A stretch of 64,000 nt of DNA from Watersipora subatra (GCF_963576615.1 NC_088708.1:28341191-28405190); one strand, 5' to 3'. Positions 1 through 11,695 are shown, numbered from the stretch's first letter. Made by a program: numbers and translations. The notes: generated from the letters alone by a model not told the origin.

Positions 1-242
1 TGTTGGTAACATGGCTTCTGCTACTTGATGTAGTCTGATTGTCACTTTGCCTGGTGGGAAAAAGTATTCTAGTAGTTTTCTAATAGCAATAGAAATGAGC
101 ATGGCATGTAGGAGCAACTTTGAGGAGATTAGCATAGAGCCGAGGGTGAGTGCATGGTTCATTGCTGAATATTCGTCATGATTGTTTTCATTCTAAAGCG
201 TTCATCAGTTATTGCAACAATCAGTGCAGTTGCATAAAGAAT
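1..242. other. non-coding, nothing recognised
   Basis: I see no recognisable exon, RNA gene or mobile element here. The open frames that cross into it on the minus strand are low-complexity and overlap the 61-bp repeat that follows. Confidence 0.5.
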
Positions 243-478
243 TGCTAGAATGTTCCGCACAAATATATTTGATATTTGTAGAGAATTTCGTCGACTCTCG
301 AGTATGACATTGCTAGAATGTTCCACATAAACATGTCTGAGGAGAATTTCGTCGACTCTAAGTTGGCTGTACCTAGAATGTTCTGTACAAATATGTCTGT
401 AGAGAATTTTGTCGACTCTAAAGTATGCCATTGATCGAATGATCCACATAAACATGTTGAGAAGATGTCTAGCTGGTA
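243..478. repeat. degenerate ~61-bp tandem repeat, about 4 copies
   Basis: Four successive blocks begin at about 243, 311, 373 and 434. Each starts with a variant of tagaatgttcc, then acataaacatgtctg, then gagaatttcgtcgactcta. The copies differ by several substitutions each, so the array is old. Minus-strand open frames of 90-111 codons run through it, but they only reflect the repeat period. I see no known family. Confidence 0.75.
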
Positions 479-797
479 GAGTGAGACACTGCAAGAGAGG
501 AGAGTAAAAAATGACACGAGCTAATAAACTTCCGATTTTTTTGCTGAGTGTTTCCCTAATATTAATTATGGCTAGGTTTTGTTAAAGAAATTAGTTTGCA
601 AGTTTCTCATTGGCCAGTCAACCGGTCAAGCTGCCTTTCACTTAGAGGAGAATAATTGAGGCAGTCCCTTGAGTCAACTCTTAATCGAGGGCTGCTCAGG
701 GAGTTCTGTAAACCTCGCAGCATAGCTTAAGTTTTATTTGAAGAAGCAATTATATGATTACACGCTACCTGCAGTCATTAAAACTTAAATTTTTGAA
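479..797. other. non-coding, nothing recognised
   Basis: Unique-looking AT-rich sequence between two repeat arrays. I see no splice-supported exon. Confidence 0.4.
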
Positions 798-1077
798 TGC
801 CTATCCTGATATATATTATATATATATAACAGGATACATGCATGTCTATATCAGGATGCATATATATATATGTATCAGGATAAATGTATATCAGAATACA
901 TATATATCACTATACATATATCAGTATGCATATATATCAGAATACATCTTTGTATATATCAAGATACATATATATCAAGATACATCTAAATATCTAAACA
1001 TTTGCTCCACATTTCTTATTGGTTTTGGTTTTCAGGATACCTCGTCTGCTGAACTTCAATCCCTTAAACAGATTTAA
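798..1077 (+). pseudogene. displaced copy of the adenylate cyclase first-exon edge and its upstream array
   Basis: Bases 798-1035 repeat the tcaggatacatatata-type array found at 11404-11690. They are followed by the same intron tail (atttgctccacatttctt... ggttttcag) and by 36 nt identical to the start of cyclase exon 1 (1036-1071 versus 11696-11731), encoding [12 protein letters not shown]. Identity stops abruptly after AAACAG, and the reading frame meets TAA at 1075-1077. It therefore looks like a partial duplication of an intron/exon boundary lying about 10.7 kb upstream of the functional copy. It could be an alternative, prematurely ending exon, but no convincing donor follows. The BEL/Pao element now separates the two copies. 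Confidence 0.75.
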
Positions 1078-2594
1078 GGTCGTAGGTCAAAATATCTCAC
1101 CAAATACAACTCACTCTTGTGATAAGTTATTTTGTGATATTAACGGTAAGCAAAGTCCCTAATTTTTTAACTACAGACGAATTTCATATTCGTTGTTAGA
1201 GGACATGAACATGTGTAAAAAAATTAACTTCGTGTCTGAGAGAGAAAATAGAAAGTGAGACTCTAGTGAGGGCTGTAGGCCATGTAGAGTTTTCCACAAT
1301 CTGAGAACTTGTTAACTGTAGTTGAAAGGTGATCGAACGTAAACTGTTTTCATCTTATGCAGCATTTAAATTAAGGACTTTTAACAATGAAGGACAGCCG
1401 CGTATCTACCGAGAAGATATATAGCAGCAGCACGACACTTTTACAGGAGCTGTCTAAATGTGGTCGCCCTGATGCCACATTGATATCAAAAAATCGGGTT
1501 GTTAGTGATTTGTGCAGAACTTGCTTGGCTTGGCAAGTTTCAGTGGCAAGATTCTGTTATGGACAACAATGCTGAATGGAGTAATATGGAATTCTACGTG
1601 TCGGGTAGGCTCTTGCATTGAGCAGGCTAGTCTTTCCTTGGACCCCTTTATGTGTCAAGAAAGGCAGCACCAATACATTTGACAAAGGACCCGATGCAGG
1701 AACTGCCACACAAAATTCAGTGCTTGATTGAAGTACGCTGATTGGAGCTGCAAATCCATTTGATTACAGATGGGGTAATTAAAAGCTGGATGCCTTTTTG
1801 ACCACAACCGATGGTCTCTCAGGGTGTTGGACCCCAGCCTGTTGTTGTACTGGCAAGTTATCATTTGCATATAGGTTTTACAAATATCTGTGTTCGTAAA
1901 ATGCCTAAAAACAAGGATAGATGACACATGTATAACTTTCACTTCTTCATAATCGACTTCTTTAAAATAAATATGACTTTATTAGTTTAAACAATCAATA
2001 ACTCAATAAATCAATAACTCAATAAATCAATAACTCAATAACAAGAATGTGCATCTTCACCTTCTTTCTTCTCTGCTTGCTTCTCGGCTTAAAACACACA
2101 AGCATAGATTGGTTTATGAACAAAAATAGCTCTATGAAAGACCTGATATGACATGGATACAATGTTTTATCGAGAGAATATTTGTTCATCTCACTGAATC
2201 ACACAGTTTTTATGGACAATAGATCGAAAGATCTAGTCTGTTAGTCATAATGCTCGGTGAACCTTGGAGAGGCGTGAACCATACGAGGGGAGGAAGGATG
2301 TGAGCGTTTGAATGTCTAGACTTGTATGTATTGACACGCCGTAGAATCGTCACATGCTAGGTCAATGCTAGTGATTAACAGGAGCATTTTAAAAAAAAGC
2401 TGAAGAGAATTGTGCTAAAGTTTGAATTATAAAAAAGGGATAGGTGAAAGCTCAGCAGGTTTATACCACTGGATCTAGCCTTGATTTCGGCTTTTTCAAG
2501 CTCCTTCAACTACCATATTCCACATAATGCCCTTCGCTATTATCTTCAAAAAATAAGTTCTTTTTGTTACCGTTACAATTTCTGACAGATGTAT
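1078..2594. other. non-coding spacer with a short 16-bp repeat
   Basis: I see no supported gene. The only clear structure is a run of tcaataactcaataaa units at about 1992-2041. A 62-codon plus-strand frame at 1387 and a 95-codon minus-strand frame at 1655-1942 show no family motif and no flanking splice logic. A 5' exon of the cyclase could lie here or outside the window, but I cannot identify it. Confidence 0.4.
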
Positions 2595-2599
2595 GCCTG

Positions 2600-3414
2600 T
2601 GTTAGATTCAGCAGCTTATTTACTATACTTGTAGTAATGTGTACATCTTTACTCAATGTCCTAGTCTATCAGCTGTCCTCAAGAGACAGCAAACAAGTCA
2701 ATTTTAATCACAGAGTTGTGATTTCACCAAGCCTTGTCCTCATTTTAATTGTTTTTCAATACTAATTCAACATTTGTGTATTTGGTTTATAATTGGAAGT
2801 ATGATTCATTAGCAATTGGCAGCAACACTTTTTTACTTTTTGGACCACCTGAGGCATTTATCTTGAGCACCTCAAGCTGGTAACTTGTGTTTTACACTTA
2901 TCATATTCGTCAATATTCCTGAAGTAAACTAAAGTCATCAGAAAGCACGATCAAGAATATTTATCACGCTATATCACAACCAGGACAATTCTTATTGCAT
3001 TTCCTGAGAGGATGTAACAAGGTAATACTTTTTACTTTAATATCATTATTATACAGAGTGCCTTTTTTATTTGTTATTATTCATATAGTTAATGCTTTGT
3101 TTTCAGCTGCCTTTTTCAAGTATATGCGCATTTCTGCTTTATATCTGTTATATACTCATTCATATCAAATCATAATTTGTTAGTAATGTTTTATCTGCTA
3201 CATATTATTTGCGAGTTTTTATACATCTTCTATGCTACTTTCATTTGATATCAAATTTGCTATCGCCTCTTTTATTATTATTTACTCTTATTTAATTTCA
3301 TTTTAGATTCACGATATATCGGTATATGCATATATATCAAATAAACATACTATTCGCATACAACTAACAACCGATAATCCGTTGGAGCTCAGATCTATTG
3401 GGAAGTGCAATACA
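2600..3414 (+). repeat. left LTR of the BEL/Pao element
   Basis: Begins tgttagattcagcagc and ends gggaagtgcaataca. It matches 8956-9772 almost throughout, with scattered single-base differences and a few 1-2 base indels. The small open frame at 2995-3183 recurs identically in the right LTR at 9350-9538 and is not a gene. I could not identify the primer-binding site with confidence in the sequence that follows (gtgaatcttgtcaccta). Confidence 0.95.
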
Positions 3415-3848
3415 GTGAATCTTGTCACCTAAGGATACAAGAATAGAATGGAGTGGATATTACGCCTGAACTACTACTGATACACAGATGAGCCACAACC
3501 ACTAAATCAACAGCAAGAAAGAAATAACAGCTGTGTAATATCTCCACCAGGCAAGTCAACCTGCTGAAGAGAAGTAAGTCTACAAGAAGTAGGTGTATAA
3601 TGCCTGCAATTAATTTTACATAACCATGAGCATAGCCTTCATCGTTTTATTATTTAGTTACACAGCTTGTATTTTTTTGTTTCTTTTTTGTTATTTGTCA
3701 GCGGTATATTGTTAGTCTCGGCACGGGTGAAATCACAACCATAGGTTTTATGTTTGCCAAATGTTGACCGTCATATATAAATGTAGAGTAGCTAACGACA
3801 CTATTTTGGATATAACAATTAGCTGCTGGTCTATTGGAGCTGCGATAA

Positions 3849-5839
3849 TTGCTCTTTGGATACATAAGCCAAACTATTAAAATGAATATGGCTACGAGCT
3901 CTGCCTCACCGCTTGAAGGGCTGCTTGCTCGTACAGCCGACGCGATTGCTAGTGCCGATGAGATCATACCTGACGTAACGCCGCTTGACTCCAATCTGGT
4001 GCTTGAGTCAATCAATCCACACCATGCAAATGCAGAGCTAATCGATCTAATTTCCATTCATAAAACTCCTTCACTTCACAACCAGCCCACCCGTAAAATC
4101 GGTACCCAATATGACACCTTGTCACTTTCAAACCAACCTAGAAGATTAGCTAGGGTAAAAGGTGAAACAATAAAGGGGCAAATGCTAAGTGATATAAAAG
4201 TGCAAGCTCAGAAAAATGCCACACTTCACAATGAAATAAACCAAGAAGACACCTCCTTTGCTAGGTATAGGCTATAAAAAAGGATCTTGAAGCCAGTAAG
4301 AGACATGTGCATAAGCTCTATAATGAATTTAGAGTTTTGAATGGCGAGCCATGCAAAGCTGTCACACAGCAGGTTGACAAGTTAACACATGATAATGACG
4401 AGTTGTGTAATCAAATAAGCCAGATAGTAAGCAGCAAAGTAGTTAGGCCAAAAACCTCAAGAGCATTATCACGCAAATCAAGGAATTCAGCGATTGGCTC
4501 ACAGTATTCATGCAGCACTTCTTGTTCAACAACTTCATCAATCTTAAGACAAAAACAAGCTGAAGCAAATGCAAGACGAGTCGAATTAGAAATGCAGCTA
4601 CATGCTAACAGCAAAACACAAGCAATTCAAGAACAACTGACAAAATTAGAAAATGCCAAAAAGGCAATTGAAATCGAGAGTCAAATTGAGGCTGAAAAAT
4701 GAAAGGCTGTCATATACAGTTAAGCATTAGCTGAAGAAGAATGGGAAGGATCTGATCTCATGCTAACTGGTAATGGCCACCAAGTACTCAATGCACCACC
4801 AAATACTTTGAACCTTGCCTCTCCTTTTGCGCCCAACAAGCCACCTGCAACTACAAAGCCATGCAAAGAGAAAGCAACAAACCATGTTGCCAATCAAGTC
4901 CCACATACATTAGACTCTGAATCTGAGGATGATGATCTTGAACCTGAGACAATTATGCCCATCGCGCACACCTTCAATCAAGAACGTACGACTAGGCCTC
5001 TTACAGCTTCGCATTGCAAGGTGAACACAACTCCGGTAGCTACTTCCTTACAGCAAAATACAATCTCAGGGCAGCATATCTCAGCAGAACCTGTTAAGAC
5101 TGTAGTTATGACATATCAACTACCACTATCAGAGCCAAAGGTGTTTGATGGAAATTCAGTAGACTATCCTCGTTGGGCGCTCAGCTTTGATAACCTGATA
5201 GGTAAAAAACCGCTTTCCGACTCCGAAAAGTTAAATTACATGAGTAAATATCTTGGAGGAAAAGCTCTAGAAGCTGTAAATGGGTACTTTCTCCTACAAA
5301 GCGAGACCGCCTATGTTGAAGCCAGAGCAGTGTTAGACGCCAGATTTGGTGACCCATTTACAATTGCTCAAGGTTTTAGAAACAAACTTGAACAGTGGTC
5401 TGCCATCAAACCTAGAGACCATGATGGACTGCAGAAGTTCATAGACTTCCTTCTGTTGTGCAAGACTGCAAAAGTCTGTATAGACAAGCTTTCATTTCTT
5501 GACAACTATGAGGTTCATAAACAAATCTTGGCTAAGCTGCCTGAATTCATACCTCGTCAATGGGTACGAAAGGCTACTAAATATCAAAAGAAATACAACC
5601 AAAGCCCAAGTTTTGAAGCACTTTGCAAGTTTTTGAGTACAGAACTTGAGATGTCGTGTAATCCTATGTACGCCGACATATACGCAGGCAAGGCCTACAC
5701 AAACGATACTAACAAGCAAAGCAGAAACCTGAAGAAAACATATGCCACTCAGCATAATGGACCAACTCAAGGTATCAGAAGCGAAATCAGTACTAAGGAG
5801 TGCGTCTATTGCAACATGAAAAACCACTCCACCGCATAG
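3849..5839 (+). pseudogene. BEL/Pao gag region, interrupted
   Basis: A likely start is the ATG at 3882. Stops near 4277 and 4702 split the region into three open segments (3849-4277, 4307-4702, 4760-5839). The middle segment has a Lys/Glu-rich, coiled-coil-like stretch. The third carries the DUF1759-type capsid-like region, with a PKVFDGNSVDYPRWALSF motif followed by a helical block around DARFGDPFTIAQGFRNKLEQW, and ends in the first cysteine motif CVYCNMKNH. The order and motifs are those of Pao-clade gag. The frame breaks mean that this copy cannot make a full gag protein. Confidence 0.85.
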
Positions 5840-5884
5840 TGTGGGAAATTTGGTTGACTCTCTTTTAACGAACAACAAACCTTC

Positions 5885-6142
5885 ATGAGGGACAAACAGC
5901 TATGTTTCTCTTGCTTGACTGATGCCCACAGCTACAGGCAGTGTGAAGTACCAGCTATATGTAAGGTCTGTCAAGGTAAACACCCAACCGCCTTACACAA
6001 TATGCGAACTTCATCCGTCAAACAACAGGTAAAATCTGGTTTTGGCAATAGCTCGAATCTGGAGCAATCTAAGCCTATAGCCAACAGCTCATTGCAGCCA
6101 AAAGCTGCAGAGCCTTTAAAAACAAAAGATAATTCTCAATGA
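5885..6142 (+). pseudogene. BEL/Pao zinc-knuckle segment
   Basis: An 85-codon frame with the arrangement LCFSCLTDAHSYRQC followed by ICKVCQGKHPTALH, the double cysteine/histidine pattern usual just after the Pao gag domain. It is separated from the preceding gag segment by an in-frame stop at about 5839 and ends at a stop at 6140-6142, before the protease remnant. Confidence 0.75.
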
Positions 6143-6239
6143 CTAGAAAAATCATGTTTGAATACATGTTTAAACATGGAATTGAACTCACTTTTGTGGA
6201 TACTACCTGTTTGGGTCTCAAGTAAAAAAACCTTTAAAG

Positions 6240-6345
6240 GAAGCTTTAGTATATGCTCTTGTTGACTCAATGTCCGACACAACTTATATCACTGTAGATA
6301 CGATACACACACAAGATACAACCAGACTATACCCACACAGAAATA
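6240..6345 (+). pseudogene. remnant of the BEL/Pao aspartic protease active site
   Basis: A short stretch reads ALVDSMSDTTYITVDT, recognisable as the retropepsin-like DUF1758 active-site region. The usual D-S/T-G triad is D-S-M here. The segment is not in one open frame with either neighbour, so the protease is presumably inactive. Confidence 0.55.
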
Positions 6346-6357
6346 GATATTACAACA

Positions 6358-7392
6358 ATGACATCTGACAAAAAGAAAGTCCATACTCATCTAGTGTATG
6401 GTTTGACAGTCAGAGCCTACAATCATGAAGTTTGCTTTGAATTACCCCCTAGCTATTCACATCACAAAATACCTATTGACAGACGACAAATACCTACAAA
6501 AACTGTACTGAGCCGTTGGCCACATCTCATACAAGTAGCTAATGAATTACCTAACAATCACCAAGATGTACCTGTCGGTCTACTCATAGGCAACAATTTT
6601 ACCAAAGCCTTCAAACCTCAGCAAGTTATCGACACTGATCATGATGATGAACCATTTGCTATCAAAACTGCCATAGGCTGGAATGTTATGGGTGACAGTG
6701 CTCCACATACCACACTAGCAACAATTGTTGACCAACCAGTCAAACATGAATTTGTGACATTTCAGTGCACAACCAAATCAAACAAAGAACTGCACAAACT
6801 TATAAATATATTCAACCAAGAATTTCATGGTGCACATGAAAACACACCAAGCCTCTCTGTAGATGATAAACAATTTCTTCACATACTAAAAACACAAACT
6901 ACTCTGAAAAGGGGTAGGGTAACCATGCCCTTGCCATTCAAATCAAAACCATATGCACTAAATACAAAATCAGCTGCCATACATAGGTTTAGGCTGCTAG
7001 AAAAGGAATTCCAGAAGGGCTCGCGTTATAAGAAACAGTACCATGAGTTTATGAGAGATATAATAAACAAGGGAGAAGCTATTCCTGCAACTGAAGAAAC
7101 TACTGACCACTCAGGGTACATTCCACACTTTGGGGTGTACCACCCTCGAAAACCAGATCGAATTAGAGTAGTTTTTGACTGTGCTGCCAAGGTGGGAGGA
7201 GTAAGCCTGAATGACTTTCTTCTTCAAGGGCCAGAACATATGAACGATCTACAAGGAATCCTGCTAAGGTTTAGACTGAAACCAATAGCAATCATGGGAG
7301 ACATCGAGAGGATGTTTCACCAGTTCAAAGTATCGGAAAATCACCAAGATTATTTACAATTCATTTGGTACAACACAGAAGGTCCGCTTTAA
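6358..7392 (+). pseudogene. BEL/Pao pol: reverse transcriptase N-terminal half
   Basis: A 344-codon segment. It contains the Pao pre-RT region (GLLIGNNFTKAF and AIKTAIGWNVMG), then fingers/palm motifs including GYIPHFGVYHP, RIRVVFDCAA and the motif A-like MGDIERMFHQF with its aspartate. It stops at 7390-7392, in the middle of the RT domain, and RT coding resumes at 7402. This is one disabling break in an otherwise well-preserved domain. Confidence 0.88.
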
Positions 7393-7401
7393 TCATACAA
7401 A

Positions 7402-8550
7402 ATGACGGTATATTTATTTGGAGCCAGGTCCTCTCTTGCATGTGCCACTTATGGGCTACGATTTTCGGCTGACAATTTTAGAGACACGTTTCCCCACAAC
7501 ACACAATTGCACCACTTTATACACCATAACTTTTATGTTGATGATGGCCTTGCCAGTGTCAGAAACGAATCTGAGGCTGTAAACCTGATCAAAGAATCTC
7601 AGGCTCTGTGTCAGACAGGGAAACTGAGGTTACACAAGATAGTTTCAAACAGTAGAGCCGTAATAGCTGCCATTCCAAAAAGTGAGTGCACTAGCACATT
7701 AGCCAGTCTGGAGCTTACCTCAGAACCTCTTCCACAAAAAAGGTCTCTTGGCGTATTGTGGGATACTAACCAAGATATATTCACTTTCAAGCATGAACCA
7801 CCCTCAAAACCCAACACCCGAAGAAGAGTTTTGTTCTCAGTCGCATCTGTCTTTGACCCTTTAGGTCTGATATCCCCCTTCACACTCAAAGGCAAAATTA
7901 TTCTGCAGGAAACCTGCAAGCAGAACTATGATTGGGATACCCCTTTAGAATCATCACTTCTAAATTGCTGGGCCAAATGGAAGTCAGACCTCTCCAATGT
8001 ACACAATGTTCAAGTACCTCGATGTGTGTCACCCAGAGCTTTCAATCAAATTGAAAGTGCTCAATTACATACGTTTACCGATGCTAGTACTACCGGTTAT
8101 GGTCACTGTACATATTTGCGATTAGTTAATCCAAACCAAAGCAAGGTTCATGTAGCCCTACTAGCCAGCAAGGCTAAGGTAGCCCCAATCAAGCAAATCA
8201 CAATACCAAGGCTCGAACTGCAAGCAGCTTGTAGTGCTGTACAAGCAGTAAACAAGTATGTCAAGGAGCTAGAGCTCCCAAGCATCACAAATTATTTTTA
8301 TTCTGACCCCACAGGAGTACTAGGATACATCTGCAATACAAAGGAGCGGTTTCAAACATTTGTTGCCAACAGAGTCGAAACGATACGCACACTTTCTAAA
8401 CCAAAAAATTGGGCATATGGGCCAACTAACCAGAATCCAGCTGATGTGGCATCACGTGGTGCTAGCATCATTGATCTCACACACTCAGAATGGTTTTCAA
8501 GTCCCAAATTTTTGTGGACTGAACCAATTGATATACCCCCACAACCTTAG
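7402..8550 (+). pseudogene. BEL/Pao pol: RT C-terminal half and RNase H-like segment
   Basis: A 382-codon segment that picks up at the RT palm. The catalytic motif appears as FYVDDGLAS (motif C, YVDD intact). It continues through SVFDPLGLISPFTLKGKII, typical of the Pao/A17 region. An RNase H-like part follows, with HTFTDASTTGYG and ITIPRLELQAA. It ends at a stop at 8548-8550, where the integrase should begin in a full-length element. Confidence 0.9.
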
Positions 8551-8577
8551 CTGTCCATTAGTCCTAATGACGATGAA

Positions 8578-8940
8578 GTTGAGAAGGCAGACATTTATTC
8601 TAAAAAGCGTTGGAGAGTTGTCCAGCAGCTAGCCAATGAGTTCTGGCGAAGGTGGCGCAATGAATATATTCATACCTTGCAAACCAGGCAAAAATGGACC
8701 CACAAGCAAGACGAAGTGTCGGTTGATGACGTGGTTTACGTACTCAAAGATGAGGGACTCCGAGGTGACTGGTCACTCGCGCGGGTCGTAGATATAGAAC
8801 GATCTCATGACGGTGAGGTAAGAGCTGTAAAACTATTGATTGGGCCAAAAAGCTATCCTAATAATAAACCACAGCATCTGGTAAGACCAGTTAGCAAAAT
8901 TGTTGTATTAGTCAAAGCTACCAATAAAATTTCATCCTAA
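8578..8940 (+). pseudogene. BEL/Pao C-terminal DUF5641 domain
   Basis: The frame reads KKRWRVVQQLANEFWRRWRN from about 8600, then a chromo-like barrel with VSVDDVVYVLKDE and GDWSLARVVDIERSHDGEVRAV, ending LVRPVSKIVVLV. This is the domain that follows the integrase core in Pao-type Pol proteins. Only a few dozen bases separate it from the RNase H segment, so about 1 kb of integrase coding sequence has been deleted. A purine-rich tract (8947-8955) lies between its stop and the right LTR. Confidence 0.85.
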
Positions 8941-8946
8941 AATTTT

Positions 8947-8955
8947 AGGTGGGAG
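8947..8955 (+). other. polypurine tract of the BEL/Pao element
   Basis: The sequence aggtgggag lies directly before the TG of the right LTR, the expected position of the plus-strand primer in LTR elements. Only one base is not a purine. Confidence 0.7.
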
Positions 8956-9772
8956 TGTTAGATTCAGCAGCTTATTTACTATACTTGTAGTAATGTGTAC
9001 ATCTTTACTCAATGTCCTAGTCTATCAGCTGTCCTCAAGAGACAGCAAACAAGTCAATTTTAACCACAGAGTTGTGATTTCACCAAGCCTTGTCCTCATT
9101 TTATGTGTTTTTCAATACTAATTCAACATTTGTGTATTTGGTTTATAATCGGAAGTATGACTCATTAGCAATTGGCAGCAACACTTTTTTACTTTTTGGA
9201 CCACCTGAGGCATTTATCTTGTGCACCTCAAGCTGGTAACTTGTGTTTTACACTTATCATATTCGTCAATATTCCTAAAGTAAACTAAGTCATCAGAAAG
9301 CACGATCAAGAATATTTATCACGCTATATCACAACCAGGACAATTCTTATTGCATTTCCTGAGAGGATGTAACAAGGTAATACTTTTTACTTTAATATCA
9401 TTATTATACAGAGTGCCTTTTTTATTTGTTATTATTCATATAGTTAATGCTTTGTTTTCAGCTGCCTTTTTTAAGTATATGCGCATTTCTGCTTTATATC
9501 TGTTATATACTCATTCATATCAAATCATAATTTGTTAGCAATGTTTTATCTGCTACATATTATTTGAGAGTTTTTATACATCTTCTATGCTACTTTCACT
9601 TGATATCAAATTTGCTATCGCCTCTTTTATTATTATTTACTCTTCATTTAATTTCATTTTAGATTCACGATATATCGGTATATGCATATATATATCAAAT
9701 AAACATACTATTCGCATACAACTAACAACCGATAATCCGTTGGAGCTCAGATCTATTGGGAAGTGCAATACA
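8956..9772 (+). repeat. right LTR of the BEL/Pao element
   Basis: Begins tgttagattcagcagc and ends gggaagtgcaataca, followed at once by the target duplicate GCCTG. It is nearly identical to the left LTR, which suggests a young insertion. Confidence 0.95.
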
Positions 9773-9777
9773 GCCTG

Positions 9778-10383
9778 GCTTACTCAAAACTTGAAAAGCT
9801 ACAGAAATATATCGCTTGCTCGCTTGCTCTATAAGTAATGTTTGATAAACTAATTGTAAATCCATAAAATACTGAGTGTGGGCAAGTCTGGGTACATTTT
9901 TGTGGCCTGAGCGTTTTTACGGTGATCAGATTTTTTCGATTTTAATCTTCAAATATCTTGGCAATGAGATTGCGTAACACAACAAACAACATATCAACTG
10001 ATAGAGAAAAAAAATGCTTTCTTTTTAAGATCAACTTAAATTTGACGCAAGCACATCTTTAACCAGCTTTGAGTTGGTCTTGTAGTTTATGGTGATCTTA
10101 GAAAAATGTACTGTTGTATGTTTTCCTCTAAATAAGACATATGTTTATTTTTTAAGTGCTATATTAGCTATATAAGGCTACATAGTATTTGTATCTAGTA
10201 TTACACGAGCATAGCTAAAGTAGTAGACCAGAAAACTTTGTTGTTAAACTATAATAGGGTTTGCTATGGAATCTTAGGTTCCTAAAGCGTTTGCATTGCT
10301 AGCCTCATTTATTTCTCCAGCTTGTTTTTATTGGATGCATCTCTAATATTATTACTATTGTTATCATTATCATTGTTATTCTT
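9778..10383. other. non-coding spacer
   Basis: AT-rich sequence between the retrotransposon and the minisatellite. I see no exon or repeat family that I can name. Confidence 0.4.
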
Positions 10384-10930
10384 ATAATATAGTGTTTTCA
10401 TCTTATCATTATTATTATTGCTATTCTTATGATATAGTGTTTTCATTTTATCATTATTATTATTGTTATTCTTATAATATAGTGTTTTCATTTTATCATT
10501 ATTATTATTGCTATTCTTATGATATAGTGTTTTCATTTTATCATTATTATTGTTGCTATTCTTATGATATAGTGTTTTCATCTCATCATTATTATTATTG
10601 TTATTCTTATGATATAGTGTTTTCATTTTATCATTATTATTGTTGCTATTCTTATGATATAGTGTTTTCATTTTATCATTATTATTATTGTTATTCTTAT
10701 GATATAGTGTTTTCATCTTATCATTATTATTATTGTTATTCTTATGATATAGTGTTTTCATTTTATCATTATTATTATTGCTATTCTTATGATATAGTGT
10801 TTTCATTTTATCATTATTATTGCTGTTGTTCTTATGATATAGTGTTTTCATCTTATCATTATTATTATTGTTATTCTTATCATATAGTGTTTTCATTTTA
10901 TCATTATTATTACTGTGGTTATTATTATCA
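10384..10930. repeat. 45-bp minisatellite, 12 copies
   Basis: Units of 45 bp begin near 10386, 10431, 10476 and so on. Each contains gatatagtgttttcat followed by a (cat/att)n-rich segment. Because 45 is divisible by 3, both strands stay open (183 codons plus, 214 codons minus, the latter an Asn-rich 15-residue repeat). The copies vary mainly in ttt/tct and gtt/gct positions. I read this as a non-coding satellite rather than a protein gene. Confidence 0.9.
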
Positions 10931-11403
10931 TTACTATTTTTAATTGATATCATAGTTATTTTTATTATTTTGTAATAGTAATATTAATATTGCTATTATT
11001 GTTCATATTGTTACTATCAGTAATGTTGTTATTGCTTTACTGTTATTATTATTGCACCAGTTGAATTCTATGATAACTACAAAATATTAGACTGCATTAA
11101 AAATATTTTCAGTTACTTTTATTTAAAAATAAGTTCTATACACAATTATAAAGGAGATTATGATGCTTGCGCTGTTTTAATCACAAAGGCTACACAACAC
11201 TCACTGCTGTCATAATGCAATTGTAAAGATTTAATATACATTTATGTCATTTATGCAATACATTAGTCAAAATTCAAAGCTTCCTTACCTCAAAAGTGTG
11301 AAAGTAAGTCATGCGAATCATTCTAAGTACACCTTGGCTAGCCTAGACACACACTATATGCTCTTATGGACTGTTATACATCAGAGACAGACACACATTT
11401 ATA
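10931..11403. other. AT-rich spacer with (att)n-like sequence
   Basis: Low-complexity attatt runs continue to about 11055. The rest is unique AT-rich sequence without a recognisable exon. Confidence 0.4.
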
Positions 11404-11690
11404 TCTATATAAATTGTATATACTGTATCAGAATACATAAGCTATATATCAGGATACATATACATGTATATCAGAATAAATGTAAATCCGGATACATATA
11501 CATGTATATCAGGATACATATATAACAGGATACATATATATCAGAATAAATGTAAATCAGGATACATATGTATCACTATACATATATATCAGGATACATA
11601 TATCAGAATAAATGTAAATCAGGATACATATATGTCAGGATACATATATATATCTAAACATTTGCTCCACATTTCTTTTTGTTTTTGGTT
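11404..11690 (+). repeat. acceptor-like array (tcaggatacatata units) before cyclase exon 1
   Basis: An irregular array of 16-30 bp units built from atatcaggatacatat and atcagaataaatgtaa, ending about 45 bp before the exon. The core tcaggatac matches the true junction ttttcag/gatacc at 11694-11697, so the array contains many CAG/GATAC decoys. The whole block, with the exon edge, is also present at 798-1071. Confidence 0.8.
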
Positions 11691-11695
11691 TTCAG

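Larger units (their letters stand above)
2595..9777 (+). mobile_element. BEL/Pao-type LTR retrotransposon, defective, with intact ends and 5-bp target duplication
   Basis: Two direct LTRs (2600-3414 and 8956-9772), both TG...CA, flank an internal region coding in gag-to-pol order. The host bases GCCTG lie just before the left LTR (2595-2599) and just after the right LTR (9773-9777), a perfect 5-bp target duplication. The internal region shows a DUF1759-type gag, CCHC-like knuckles, a damaged aspartic protease, a Pao-type reverse transcriptase with YVDD, an RNase H-like segment and a terminal DUF5641 domain. The integrase zinc-binding and catalytic core expected between RNase H and DUF5641 is absent. 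The main frames are broken near 4277, 4702, 5839, 6142 and 7392. The LTRs differ at only a dozen or so positions by eye, so insertion was recent and was probably helped by another element in trans. Confidence 0.93.

Noticed and set aside
159..517. Two overlapping minus-strand frames of 90-111 codons
   Set aside because: They run through a 61-bp degenerate repeat in different frames and have no domain or splice support.
1387..1575. Candidate first exon of the cyclase
   Set aside because: It has an ATG and is open, but no family similarity in its product and no convincing donor in the right phase.
2995..3183. 62-codon frame repeated exactly at 9350-9538
   Set aside because: It lies inside the LTRs, and its repetition reflects the LTR pair, not a gene family.
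10309..10953. 214-codon Asn-rich protein (minus) and 183-codon Tyr/Phe-rich protein (plus)
   Set aside because: Both are translations of a 45-bp minisatellite that is open on both strands.
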